The notes under the pieces: generated by a model | Told to the model about the DNA's origin: nothing | Database searches by the model: none | What the model saw: the letters and a program-made list of their open reading frames with translations, nothing else | Part shown: piece after piece, positions 43,010-54,615 of the stretch | Layout of the letters: each line of letters opens with the position of its first letter | Numbering within the stretch: position 1 is the first letter of the stretch | Made by a program: the position numbers and the translations under genes | Assembly: GCA_019828595.1 (NCBI GenBank) | Contig: JAHQRK010000017.1 | Coordinates: 248,001 to 312,000 of the forward strand | Direction: 5' to 3' | DNA from: Aphanomyces cochlioides | Taxonomy: Eukaryota; Oomycota; Saprolegniomycetes; Saprolegniales; Verrucalvaceae | DNA: 64,000 bases

Positions 43010-43480
43010 TTCAAATCGATCTGTAAATCGATCAGCCAATCAGAATCGAGTATTTACCAAGCTCACGCAAAACACACCTAAACACACGTGAATTTTATTT
43101 GTCAATTTACCGTACTTTTCATTTATACTTGACTTCATTATGATGGAATCGATTTGGAAATGAACTCAATTTTGGTAGAAAAATACAAATTTGGGTGAAA
43201 AAGACAATATCTACTTCTACTACTTATATTGTCTGATTGACTCAAAATTTCCGAACCTGGCAGAAATCGATCAAACTTTCAATCAATCACCAAATCGAAC
43301 CAGCCAATCAGCGTCCAGAATTTGTTTAAACACACACAAAACACACCAACACACATACACATTAATTCATGTACCTTCCGATTATACTTGAATTCACTAT
43401 TGCCCGATTGATCACACAAATTTCGTCGATTTTGATCAAAACTGTAAATTTGGACGAAAAAGACAATATAAAAGGGAAGG
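43010..43480. repeat. Imperfect tandem duplication, period about 270 bp
   Basis: Two copies share GCCAATCAG, runs of AAACACACC, TATACTTGA.TTCA and GAAAAAGACAATAT in the same order. Diverged; no coding sense. Confidence 0.6.
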
Positions 43481-43484
43481 AAAA

Positions 43485-43560
43485 TCTGTGTGTCTGTGCA
43501 CACTCAAAATGTCCGTCCGCTCTACCACCATCCACTGGACAAAATAACCATCCTTTTCCT
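43485..43560 (+). repeat. Dispersed repeat with TCTGTGTGTCTGTGCAC
   Basis: TCTGTGTGTCTGTGCAC, then GTCCGTCCG and TGGACAAAA with the same spacing recur at 46436-46510. Repeat family not identified. Confidence 0.6.
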
Positions 43561-43639
43561 GTTTTGGGGGTTATACACTCAAAAGTTGCCTTTTTCAAGT
43601 ATACCACTCTCCTCACAATACTTGATAATTGTATGTATT

Positions 43640-44223
43640 CATCGTAATAAAATAATTAAATAAAATGGGAGCTCTCGCGAGAGTCCAGAAAAGTCTGTTG
43701 ATTGGACGATACTGTACATTTTTACATGCTAGGGAGAGGTGACAAATTGAACGACAGAAAAGTAATCATGCGGCAGTAATGTTCTGACCAGAGCATTCGT
43801 CGTCATGTCAACCATCCTGCTTCTCCAAACTACCACACAGGGAGAAAAACCTGCTGACCAGCGACGATAGGTTTAATTTTTAGAAGCACTCACACGCAGC
43901 TACCGACGAAGGCTTTTCACATAACGTATTCGTTTTGTCTCATACTTAGGCATGCATTCGTCCTGAGTCATATGAGGCCTCGACAATTGCTTAATTGACG
44001 AAAATATAATATAAAACTATGGCATGAAAATATTTATCCCAGATTATTAAGTTTTTAGGTTCTTAGCTAGACTGCGATACTGTTCCTGCTGAACGACAAA
44101 ACGTTAAGACAGATACAATATTAGAAAAGGCTGAGTGCTGGGATCGATTAGATGAGTATCACATTACACTAACATCAGCACTACGATGCGATAAGGTATG
44201 CGCTAGATTGCAGTAAATAGAGA
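43640..44223. other. Intergenic, nothing recognised
   Basis: AT-rich DNA without a supported gene or clear repeat. Confidence 0.4.
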
Positions 44224-44914
44224 TATTTAGCAAGTCTGAAATCTGCAAACTTTCCAGACTCTCAACTTCGTTCGATTTCCCCCTTCACCCGATAGTCGGA
44301 TATCATACTTTTGTGTATTTAGCAAGTTCGCAAACTGAATATCCCTGTTACTAGCATTTAAAGTTCAAGGTTTGCATTGGAACACACTGAACACTTTTCG
44401 TTTTGTCGCAATGCATAATCGCGCTATGTTGCTTCGGAGATCCTCCATCTCTCTACGACTTCGCCTTCATTTACTCCGAAGAGCTGTTCATAATGACCGA
44501 TTGACAATTCCCAACGTCACATTCATCTTGGAGGAGTATAGTGATGCCGACTGCCTCGACAAGTTCCGGTTTTAAAAGGCCGTCAATTATCGACTGGCAG
44601 AATGCTTTCGTCTGCCGCAAACAATTGAAACTCCAGAGAGAACAAGTTGTCCTCGCGTTGAAGGCTTTGCTGTGGCTTCCTCATTGCGCACATAGTCTTC
44701 TTTGTTCTATCCCTCTCTTTCTAACGTGAGTTACCTAACCCTTTTGTGCGCTTTTCATTGGGCGGCAAGTTGCATAGCACATTTCCGACTCCGTGATCAC
44801 AAGTCTGTCATCTGAACGGCTTTTCCGACTCTCAAGTTCGCAAAGCGCAGTTCGGATATTTCTGATCAATCGAAGTTTGAGTCGGAAAAGTGCAGTTTGC
44901 GGGCTTGCTAAATA
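44224..44914. mobile_element. Non-autonomous PIF/Harbinger-like element, 691 bp
   Basis: Ends TATTTAGCAAG (44224-44234) and CTTGCTAAATA (44904-44914) extend into imperfect inverted repeats of about 55 bp with GCAAACT and AACTTCG blocks. The interior carries a transposase-like remnant. Confidence 0.6.
44411..44715 (+). pseudogene. Harbinger-transposase N-terminal remnant
   Basis: With a frame change near 44570 the DNA reads EEYSDADCLDKFRF, then YRLAECFRLPQTIETPER and VEGFAVALLRIAYPS-like sequence, resembling the FRFxK...LxxxLxLP...RxxYP region at the start of PIF/Harbinger transposases. No catalytic domain is present. Confidence 0.5.
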
Positions 44915-45159
44915 TGTCTAATAATGCTTCAGTACGAGTGAAACAATGCATAATTTAGCTAACGAGGACAATTGTCCCTTCTGGCGATTGTAAACCTCTG
45001 AGGTCATGGCCATCTTTGATATTGATTGCCCTGTAATAAGTATATACAATATGTACTATATTACATGGTGATATAGCTCATATTACACGTAAACGAACGC
45101 CTGATTACGCATAGTGCAACTTAGCAATATGAATAACGTGAACACGTCTACTCTGATTG

Positions 45160-46400
45160 TAGTTTGATGTACATATAGTTAGGGCTGCAATGTGCTTAAG
45201 TAGTTCCTTCTTTAGGTAGAGTTGATTTCTACATTTGACTAAAACAACGTGCTAACATGCGGTTGATCCATGGCCTGATAAAGTTTAGATTGCCGATTTT
45301 GTCAGTATTCATCTAAGCTTAATAAAATCATCGATGATCGCTTGAAGTCTGCGCTATACGCTTATGGAAAGTTGCTTCATAATGGTAAATCAATGTCTAC
45401 GTCGAATATCATTGCACTCACCTGAGTGAAGCTGGGTCAAGACATGCATTCAAAATGAGCTCAAATGATTTGCAATTTCAACAGCTGAATGCCAACAAAC
45501 TATATGCATGATATAAACGCTAAGATAGATGCTGAAAAGTAACGTCAGATGAGCACAGAAAATGATTCGATGAGCGTGACATGACGCTTAAAGCTTAGTT
45601 CAACTTAGCATTGTGATTAAATGAATGAACGTGACTTCAAAGGTTTGCTTAGCGTTAGTTGGGGCTGCAATGCGCTTTAGTTACTACCAGTTCAGGCTTA
45701 GTCGAACTGTATCTAAGGCATAAGTACATGCCATAATGCGGTGAATCCACGGCCAGATTAGGCTTAGATAGCCAAAATGGTTACAGGGAACGACGCTGAA
45801 TAGAGCCGCCTGATTTTTCTGATATATTTTCAGTTTATTAACCAATAAAAAGTATTAACAAAAAATAAACGATTTTGATTGGCCTAAACAAATTCGCGGC
45901 ATATTTTTGAATATTTGACTCGCAAACTTAATAACTCGACATCGCCATGACACACGAGCTAAATACCTGTTAAATTTTATTTCTGTGTCCATTCGCTGAA
46001 TTCGTGACTCCAACGTTTTATTTTCGCTGCCCTGTATAACACAAAATTCTCGAAAACTTACTACATACATTTTGGTTTGGTTTGCTTAAAATGGTGCATA
46101 TGGATCGTGGAAAATAATTACCTGTATAATATATTATCATTGATCGTGTTGGAATTGTATTAAATTATACGGTTACACCTATTCATTGGTAGTTTCTCCT
46201 CCCATCATCAGCCAATCAATATGTTTTGTTTCGGCTCTATTCAGCGTCGTTCCCTGTAGTGTTCTTCTACGCTTAATAGCATCTTGGACGAATGCTTAAG
46301 TTAGCGCTTCAGGCTCTTAGCGAAACCTGCTGACATATGGCAAATCAATAACCATGCCACGTCAACTCACCTTGCCACCCCCCCGAGCGAAGCCGGGTCA
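45160..46400. repeat. Dispersed repeat copies, inverted relative to 18.9-19.6 kb
   Basis: Copies at about 45160-45430, 45590-45783 and 46257-46400 share GGGCTGCAATG(C/T)GCTT, ATGCGGT(G/T)GATCCA(C/T)GGCC and CGAGCGAAGCCGGGTCA strings with the complement of 18890-19640. One copy is split by the MITE at 45784. Confidence 0.7.
45784..46256. mobile_element. 473-bp Tc1/mariner-like MITE with perfect TIRs and TA duplication
   Basis: Perfect 25-bp inverted repeats (CAGGGAACGACGCTGAATAG.. at 45784 and complement ending at 46256) are flanked by TA at 45782-45783 and 46257-46258. It lies within a dispersed-repeat copy whose sequence resumes on the other side (GTGTTCTTCTACGC). Non-coding interior with CCAAT boxes. 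Confidence 0.88.
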
Positions 46401-47299
46401 TAGGCACTAGTAATCAATATAATTAAAGGTGAAAGTCTGTGTGTCTGTGCACTTTTCGGTGTCCGTCCGGTAGCGCCAAATACATTGGACAAAACAATCT
46501 CTTTTTTTCGATCTTCTAATTTTCAATGGACAAAATGTTGACTTTCAACCAACCAGTAGCATTCCAGCAGATCAATTTTGGGATGGTCGTCATCCGTCGT
46601 CAGATTACAATTGTTATAACAGGAGGGGTGATGTTGTCACGACGAAATACTTTACAGGTCAGGTTTAATCAATACTAATGTCAATTGGTCGTCGTGTAAA
46701 CCATCCCAAGTCAAGGAGGGGTGAGCGTATACTCTCCTGGGGAAATCCATAGGCAAATGACGGGAGGAATTTTGAAGGAGTGCGGGCAAACATCACATGA
46801 AAAGAGTATGTTAGGCTTAGCTCGAAATGTCTATAGACTCGCCGGGAAAAGCTTGGAGAGCTTGCTGTTGCTTTGTCCATATTCAACGTAGATAGATGGG
46901 GATTGATTTTCAGATCAAAGTGTTGGCGAAGACAGGAATGGGTAACGGAGGAAAATTAAAACGTTTTTATTAGACACAGATACCAGCACAGCAACAATCA
47001 ATTGAAGAGGAAATCTAAATATCCTGGAAAAATTAAAAAGCTCTCGCAATACTATCTGGGATATCTCAGAAATCGTATTCTATGCCGCCTCAAAACCTCG
47101 GCGAAGGATAGGTACTGAAATAAAGAAGAGGTAACAGAGACACCCCAGCGGGACCCAGCTATGACTACCAACCGTACACTTCAAACCCCGGGCGAAGCCA
47201 GGTGGCTCAGCTAGTCGAATGTGAAATGCAAAGATTATAGAGGCACTTCATTCATTTTGAAGGTTAACATTTTGTCTAAATCTAATTCCAACAGTCAAG
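46401..47299. other. Repeat-rich spacer
   Basis: It includes the second copy of the TCTGTGTGTCTGTGCAC repeat (46436-46510) and another GGGCGAAGCCAGG repeat end near 47190, just before the PAN-domain fragment. No gene supported. Confidence 0.45.
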
Positions 47300-47660
47300 C
47301 GAGGACGGGAGCTTGCAATATATTCGAGACTGTACCAAGACTCCAGGCTGTGCTGTCTATGTCTGGACGTCGTGGAATGATGGCACTTGCTTCCTCAAAT
47401 CCAAGGTGGGGCAATCCGCGGTATACCCAGGCGCCAAAGCTGCTGTGCAAAAGAGCTGCCAAGCTCCTAAAGCCAACCCCGACTTTTATGGCAACGACAT
47501 TGATAACGTCGAGGGGTCCAAGGAAGACTGCTGTGGTCTGTGTTTGGCCCGTGACGACTGCGTAGGCTATACGCACTTTGATGGAGTCTGTTGGCTAAAA
47601 GGAATGATTGGTGCTGTGAGCCAAAAGGATGGTGCAACGTCAGCAGTTCGACTTGCCTAG
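47300..47660 (+). pseudogene. 3' fragment of a secreted PAN/Apple-domain protein
   Basis: It starts abruptly inside a PAN domain (DCTKTPGCAVYVWTSWNDGT, CFLKSKVG) and continues with a second (NPDFYGNDIDNVEGSKEDCC, GLCLARDDCVGYTHFDGVCW) to the stop after SAVRLA. No signal peptide or start precedes it; dispersed repeat ends about 100 bp upstream. It is closely related to 49207-50471. Confidence 0.75.
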
Positions 47661-47819
47661 AGTAATTGATTGATTTCATCCATTCAACCAAGTGTTGCTC
47701 GTTGTGTTTTTGATGCCTCCACTCGTTTGTTGGGTTGAAGCCTCTCAGCAATGTCAGTCCTGCATGCTATGAAAGATTCCAACAGTGATGTAGAACCATC
47801 GAGGGTTACAGTGTAATCC

Positions 47820-48360
47820 GATATCTTGTGTGGACGTGACGACAAAAGAAGAACCAACAGGGGCAAAGTTTTGGGGTACTTTCGCTATAGACGGCATGTT
47901 TGCACCGAATTCGCACTGCACGCATGTCCCGACATTGAGTCGTACGCCATCTCCCATCCCTGCACCCGCTGTCCACCACCCACTCCGCAATCGACACCAG
48001 CAGTTACCCCTGGACCAACTCTAGTGCCACCGCCGAAGCCAATAGCAAACACCAGTCATCACTCCCAGAATCACTCAAGCACGAACCAAAACCACACGCA
48101 AGTTCGCAACTACAGCGCGGGTTCGAACAACCACCGCTCAATCTACGACAACTGCACTGTCTGCAAAGCCATGAAAATATTCGACGACTATGGCAACGAC
48201 ATCGACAAAGTTTCTGGATCCAAAGAAGGCTGTTGTATTTTATGCATGGCCCGTCACGACTGTGTGGGGTTTTACTCACTACGACGGCGCTTGCTTGCTC
48301 GAAGGAAAGTTCGGCAATGCCAGTCTACCGCCACATCAGCACCAGAACGGCGTTGAACAC
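47820..48360 (+). pseudogene. Degenerate PAN-domain secreted protein copy
   Basis: Parts of the family can be followed across frames: a cysteine region similar to CGCDFRRKTNGTSNGYD, a Pro/Thr linker (PPPTPQSTPAVTPGPTLVPP), then a PAN domain (FDDYGNDIDKVSGSKEGCC, ILCMARHDCVGF, HYDGACLLEGKFGNA). Several frame changes; no start. Confidence 0.65.
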
Positions 48361-49206
48361 TTTTTAATTCTGCCTGGTCTCCAGTGAGCTGAGGGAAATC
48401 TCGATGACATTAGGTTGTGTAAATGTAATTTCTTCCCTTAATCTCTTTGCAACGCGTTATCTCCTGTCGTGAACATTTCCACACGTTCGCCAGTTCGTCG
48501 TTGAAGTCAAGACGGCGAATACATTGGTAGAGAGGCTTTCTTCTGGAGTCATCGATAGCAAGGCTTCGGTGATTAAACTGTAGGATGCGCTGTCGTTTGA
48601 GAGTACGTAGTTCAGCTCGCTGAATTCTCGATTCCCTCGGTACAACATGCACATTTTGACAAGACTCTTCTGACCATAGCTTTCACTCTTGTGTCTGAAA
48701 TATTCTTTCTCTCTACATTGAGCTCGAGGGTTCTGTGCATTGGACACACGCCATCAACCACGCAAGTCTCAACAATAATGTCTTTGTTAGTTTGGACGAT
48801 ATCATGCGTGATTCATCTAAGGACTGCACGGGTCCGTCATGCGTTCAGGTGGTTTTCCCAGCAATGTTGATGCGATTACAAGTTGTAATGGCTGTGACGT
48901 CTGGACACCTTGCATGATTACACATTGCGTCTGGTCGATTCTACCAAGCATTCAAACTAGCAAGAACATAGCATCACCAATAAGTCACGTTAATTTAACT
49001 ATCGAGTGTCATTCATGCGTTTCGGCAACCTTGGCTTTGTTGTGTCGAAGGACATGTTCGTGGATGTAATCCTGTGCTACGGACACCCCCAGTTGGATTT
49101 GTTTAATGACTCTTGGAAGGCATCTAATCAATGGCGCAAGGTGAATCTGCATCTTTCGTCAAAGTGCCTCTGATCGATCAGTTTTCAATTTTTGTTGCTT
49201 CGATTA
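48361..49206. other. Intergenic with an unassigned minus-strand frame
   Basis: On the minus strand, 48750-48450 reads QKSLVKMCMLYRGNREFSEL and VLSNDSASYSLITEALLSM. It is protein-like but without a recognisable domain; a somewhat similar frame (FVSNDSNSHSLEMHLHGLF) lies at 51090-50869. Both may be decayed copies of one unknown gene. Confidence 0.35.
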
Positions 49207-50471
49207 TGAAGTTCCTTTTGAACGCCCTGCTTGGTATCATGGCGATGGCATGGATTGTATCTGCCAAACCAACCGTCAACCCCTGCACCAACACCTGAAA
49301 CGACATTGGCTCCAACGCCAGCTCCAACGCTGGCTCCAAGGCCTGCTGCGGTTTGCTTAAGCTATCAGAACGGTGTCATTCCTGTCACGATTGATCCCAA
49401 CGGCGACATTGCCTCGCTGAGCGAAGAACCGATCAGCTTTAACGAGTGCAGTTCACGCGACTGGTCAAATGTCCCCATTGTGCTCTCGTGTGGATGCGAC
49501 TTTAGACGGAAAACGAACGGCACCTCGAACGGATATGACCAAGGTGCATACTTTTGGTGCAATGCTGGTGCTGGTTACTTTCATATCAATATCTTGCATC
49601 CAGACTGCACAGACGTCCCGACTCTAGCACCAACACCTGAGCCAACGCCATCGGTCACACCACAACAAACACCAGTCCTTACTCCCACAACAACCACACG
49701 AGCTCCATCAACTGCGGCGCCCAAACCCACGACAACGTGCACTCCAACGCCTACCACCAAACCCACCCCAACTGCCCAGACTTCTCTTTGTGGCAAGTCA
49801 CACACAATGTCGACTACCCTGGCAATGATATCGCTCAAACCAACCGTGCCAACCACAAAGACTGTTGCAACGACTGCACCAATACACCTGGATGTGTTGT
49901 CTACGTCTGGACATCGTGGAACGGTGGCACTTGCTTTCTCAAGTCCAAAGTGGGAGAGCCAGCCTCGTATGATGGCGCCCGAAGTGCCCAAGTTACCGTT
50001 CCAACCACGACTCGCAAGCCGACAACTACACCAGCCCCAATTCAACCATCGCAGTGTGCCGCAGTCGTCGATAATGTAGACTATCCTGGCAACGATATTG
50101 CCCAAACCAACCGTGTCAATCACAACGACTGCTGTGCCGACTGTGCCAAGACTCCTGGATGTGTTGTTTATGTCTGGACATCATGGAACGATGGAACGTG
50201 TTTCCTCAAATCCAAGGTGGGGCAACCTGCAGCATACGAAGGCGCCAAGGCCGCGGTGCAAAATCGCTGCAATGCTCCCCAAGCCAATACCGACTACTAT
50301 GGCAACGATATGGACAACATTGCGGGATCCAAGGAAAGCTGTTGAGGTTTATGCTTGTCCCGAGACGGTTGTGTGGGTTACACACATTATGAAGGCGTGT
50401 GCTGGCTCAAAGGCAAGCTTGGCAATGGCAGTCAAAAGGCTGGCGCAACTTCAGCGGCTCGACTTGCATAG
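49207..50471 (+). pseudogene. Secreted protein with Cys-rich domain and PAN/Apple domains, broken
   Basis: The ATG at 49207 opens a signal peptide (MKFLLNALLGIMAMAWIVSA). One base further on the frame must change to enter a Pro/Thr linker and a cysteine domain (VCLSYQNGVIPVTIDPNGDI, VLSCGCDFRRKTNGTSNGYD, FWCNAG). A second shift near 49740 leads into three PAN domains (NVDYPGNDIAQTNRANHKDC, TPGCVVYVWTSWNGGTCF; a near-repeat; NTDYYGNDMDNIAGSKES). TGA at 50343-50345 replaces a conserved Cys codon (GSKESC*GLCLSRDGC). The frame then stays open to the stop at 50471. PAN domains in oomycete secreted proteins bind carbohydrate or protein; here the gene is dead or misassembled. Confidence 0.75.
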
Positions 50472-51599
50472 AAAACTTTGAGATTTCAATCGTACGATGC
50501 CATTGAACGACAACTAACTCCAAAAAGGCCAGTTCAATCTATTCCATATCGACAACACTGTGTTTTTATTCGGACTGCTATGGAGTACAATCCTGGAAGC
50601 GAGTGGAAGTGAACACGAAATCTCAGGACCAGAAGCGTTTTATACTGCTGTCGCACGAGACTTGCTGTGCGGGTGGGCTTAAGTTTTCGCCAGATGAACG
50701 TGGTCTCCTATTGTCATGTGTGATTTCACCCATTGCATTGTACTACGGGGGTTGTGCTCTCAACCGAGGAAAGCAACGCCAGCTCAAACGCCAAATACGA
50801 CACCTTTGATAGATTGTCTTCATGATGTTGCTGAAGTCTTGGATGTTCCTATTCACCTTCCCTCCTCTTCAGCTAGCACCAGCACATTGGAGAGCTTCGA
50901 TATGTTGTTTCGCCAAACTAACTACACTGGGTTTCCCTTCGTACTGCAGCGACAGAATTGTCCCGTCGAAGTTGGTAAACGTTTCGGAAGCATACTTGCT
51001 GTCGAACTTTGACAAGTTGGACAAGAGAATGAATAGACCGTGAAGATGCATTTCCAAGCTGTGGGAGTTGCTGTCGTTCGACACAAACACTTCTTAAAAA
51101 TGAGCATCATGGAGGAATGAATCGGCATCATTTTTCATGTTGGTCTCTCCTTTCATGGTAAACTCACTTGCCACATGGTCTCTACCTTTGTTTATTGGGG
51201 ACCTTGAATTTTCTTGGGGCCCCCAGGAAAACTGTCGTGGTCTGTGTACCAGGTCGATCATTGATGAAGTGTGCGTGGCCGAGTGATCATAATACCAGAT
51301 GAACAAGGTTTTGTTGAACTCGACAGTGCTCTCACTGACTATTGCAGAGACAGATTATTGCTCAATGTCGATGGACATCTTCGTGTTGTCTTCAGGATTG
51401 TCCACTGACCTATTACAGAGTCTGTCGCTGACACATTGTCGAAATTGTAAATCAAGAGCTCAATATTTTTGCTGAAGATTCATGTCAGCAAGTGACAAGT
51501 AACGTTTCAAAAACTATGGGCGATCCTTGTCGCAGCGTGACGATGCACAATGAGACTGTTGTATGTGCTGTGGTTTGAGATCAGAGAAAATGTTGCTAC
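50472..51599. other. Intergenic, unassigned short frames
   Basis: The minus-strand stretch at 51090-50869 mentioned under 48361-49206 lies here. Nothing else could be supported. Confidence 0.4.
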
Positions 51600-52238
51600 A
51601 TGGGTGTAGTTTCACATTTCCTTTTCCATTCGGCTTGCCTCATAGTCTCTCGCTTCATTCTGTTCAGCTCTCTTTGTATTGGAGACGTGTTCTCGACCGA
51701 GGCGCCAACTCCAGCTCCAACGCTATCGCAGCCAACAGCGACAAGACCTGCTGTGTGCATCAAGCTTGATGTAGTTAGCACATTGTACCTTCCTGTGACG
51801 GTTGATTCGAATGGTGATATCGCGACGTTGAGCGATTATTATTGGGTTCAGGCGGGCTGTGAAGGACAAGACTGGTCCAATGCTCCTATTGCTTATTCGT
51901 GCGGATGCGACTACAAAAGAAAATTCAACAGCAACTCGACTGGGTATGATCAAGACCCGACTTTTTGGTGCAACGTCGGCATTGTCACTTTTAACATAAC
52001 TCCACCAAACCCGTGTTGCACAGCAGCCCCGACCCCAGCTCCTACTCAAGCACCGACACCACAACCTACTCCTGCATTACAAAACCTGAATAAAGAGCGC
52101 GTAGTTCCTAATGACATTGACGTTGTTGGGTCGATTCAGTCTGCATATAAGAGAGTTAAATTGGTGTTTTGGAATTTTTTTATTCTGGCCAACATGACGC
52201 AGTTGGTCTTATACAACTCGACAGCACAATGCAGTTGA
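51600..52238 (+). CDS. Putative secreted protein with the Cys-domain of the PAN family
   Basis: From the ATG at 51600 the protein starts with a long hydrophobic segment (FLFHSACLIVSRFILFSSLC) that could act as a signal sequence, a TEAPTPAPT linker and a domain matching the one at 49350-49600: VCIKLDVVSTLYLPVTVDSN, WSNAPIAYSCGCDYKRKFN, TGYDQDPTFWCNVG. A second Pro/Thr linker follows (PTPAPTQAPTPQPTPAL). The last 50 residues are unrelated to the family and the PAN domains are missing, so it is either a short variant or a gene truncated at the 3' side. Function unknown. Confidence 0.55.
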   Translation: MGVVSHFLFHSACLIVSRFILFSSLCIGDVFSTEAPTPAPTLSQPTATRPAVCIKLDVVSTLYLPVTVDSNGDIATLSDYYWVQAGCEGQDWSNAPIAYSCGCDYKRKFNSNSTGYDQDPTFWCNVGIVTFNITPPNPCCTAAPTPAPTQAPTPQPTPALQNLNKERVVPNDIDVVGSIQSAYKRVKLVFWNFFILANMTQLVLYNSTAQCS

Positions 52239-53750
52239 ATATCAAGACAGATTTCACAATGTTGTTCGTCTACCCTATGAGCAGCACATGGTGCTTCGAT
52301 CATTTCCTCAAGATATCCTCAAATGGTTCTACAGGGTCATCGTGCTAGCTAAAACGAAACCACACTTCCACCATTTTCATCGTTTGTGCTGTGACAACAT
52401 TATGAATCTTTCCGAATAGACTGTATATGGTGCGACTACTCCCTCTGAACAACGACGACGATTACAAAATACCTGTCTTCTTGGTCGCATTAACCCATTG
52501 CATTCTCGTTTCGACAAATTGCAGATCTTCCTCAACCTGTTAGGCATGTTATCGCCATAGTACTCTGATGAACTTGGTCAGTGGCATATTGTAAACCACA
52601 GATTAATGAATGGAATGATGTACCGATGTCACTCTCTTGTCTATTTCATCCTCAAAAATGAATCGTAAGAGGCTGGTCGGGGAATGTCGGTGTCGATGTC
52701 TGTCAGTGTTTTACGATAAATCCAGCCCTCTGATTGGCTAATTTGTCAAATTTCCGGATAATTAACAGCTTTGCGGTCTGTCGATGTTTCCGGATTATCT
52801 CAAGCATCGATGCAGTTTCCCAGGCATTGATGATGCATCAATGCCCGTGAACGCCTGGCAATGCCTCAGGCACTTTTTCAGAAAAAACGAAGAATTAATC
52901 ATAGAAAAATTTGAAAAAGTAACACGAAGACGTCCGGATATCATCGATGCCCAGACATCGACATTGACGATTCCCGACCAGCCTCTAATAAGCTTCCAGG
53001 AGTTTTTGTCGAGTTAGATATTCGATCTACTACAAGGTGGCAATATTCATCGCACCTGTTGTTACCCTCTGCTTTTTAGTGGCTGAGGACAAATGAGATA
53101 TTTCTTAACAAAGTCTATAGCTATAGAAATGTATGATTTTGTCAACACTTGCCAGTCAGTGTAAAATGGGTCGTTGGTTGTGGCGACTAAACCTTATGAG
53201 ATGGAAATCCAGCTCCACAGTTCCTGAACCACTTCTCCCTCCAGAAAATCCGTCATTGACTCGAACGAATTCGGCTTCAGTGCACGCTACTCTCTTCCAA
53301 TGGTCAAACCACAACACGGTGGACTGAACTTCGCCTCATTAAAATGACCAAATATAATTCAGCCGTGACTGCCCACCTCCGAGTTTACAGTGTTAGAAGT
53401 CGACAACAGAAGCCTTTATAACTGCTACGAGTATTCTGTAGTCACATCTGCAACGATGATTGGAGTTTGAAAAACCTTGTAACCTGATATTCTTACAAAT
53501 AAGTATACTTTTAGAATTTATATATTGTAGTCTAGGAATTAATTTTCTATCCCAAGAGAGTCCCTTGATAGAAGAACAATTTCGATAGAAGAACTTCAAT
53601 GGTGAGGGGTGGAAATTGTTTGCCTGTGAGAATTTATATCAGAAATGACAAGCCGATCTTCATCAAAGAAGGATTTGCCCAGGAGGTATGACCGACCACG
53701 ATGATTGCCATGAATGAGAGCCTGAACAAGAGGATTTGTAGGGAGCAAGG
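52239..53750. other. Intergenic region upstream of the proteasome gene
   Basis: An open frame at 52784-53017 (MPVNAWQCLRHFFRKNEELI) has no start context or domain. GGCATTGATG/CATCAATGCC form a short palindrome at 52823-52845. CCAAT box near 52730. No gene supported. Confidence 0.45.
52752..52799. promoter_or_regulatory. Two TCCGGAT(A/T)AT motifs
   Basis: TTCCGGATAATTAA at 52752-52765 and TTTCCGGATTATC at 52787-52799, about 950 bp before the proteasome gene. They are variants of the TATCCGGATA element, here not next to a supported gene. Confidence 0.4.
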
Positions 53751-54596
53751 ATGGCCGACTCTGCGTACTCGTTTAGTTTGACGACATTTAACCCGTCGGG
53801 AAAGCTGCTTCAAATCGAATATGCGCTCAATGCTGTCAACAACAATGGTCATGCGACACTCGGTATCCGCTGCAAGAATGGCGTCGTGATCGTCACGGAG
53901 AAGAAGCATCGAACGATCTTGGTCGACGAAACCGCGTATAAGAAGATTGAAAGTCTTCACTCTAGCGCGGGTGTCATTTACAGCGGTCTTGGACCGGATT
54001 ACCGAGTTTTGGTGCGCAAGGCTCGCAAGAAGGCGCAAGCTTATTTCCTCAAATACAAGGTACGTTTCTGACGTGTGACCGCCGATTCAGTGGAATATTC
54101 ATGCAGGAAAACGCTCCGGCTTCGATCTTGGTGCGTGATATTGCAGCCATCATGCAAGAATTCACGCAATCTGGCGGCGTGCGTCCATTCGGCGTCTCGT
54201 TGTTGTATGCAGGATACGACGACGATGGTCCGCAATTGTATCAAATTGATCCCTCCGGTGCTTACTTTGGATGGAAAGCGACTGCGATCGGCAAGGATTC
54301 CGTCACGAAGAAAACTTTCCTTGAGCGAGTACGAACACCATAGAATTCTGCTCGAAATATCACTCACTCATAGAGATACACGGACGACATTGAGCTCGAA
54401 GATGCAATCAACACGGCATTGCTCACGATGCGCGATGGATTTGAAGGCGAGGTACTCGACTTCTTTTGCGTTATTTTATCCAGGTTGTTTGTAGATGAAC
54501 GAAACCAACATCGAAGTCGGAGTGATCGGACAAGACAAAGTATTTCGTGTCTTGTCGCCAAACGAAGTCAAGGACTATCTGGCTGAAGCGCAATAG
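53751..54596 (+). CDS. PSMA2: 20S proteasome subunit alpha-2
   Basis: Four exons: 53751-54059, then from 54107 after a 47-nt intron, from about 54373, and from about 54495. The protein begins [20 protein letters not shown] with the alpha-subunit N-terminal signature ([20 protein letters not shown]) and continues [87 protein letters not shown] and [15 protein letters not shown]. These match alpha-2 rather than other alpha subunits. It forms part of the outer ring of the 20S core and has no catalytic Thr, as expected. About 233 residues, the usual length. Confidence 0.96.
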
Positions 54597-54615
54597 ATGG
54601 AGATACTCTGTAGCT

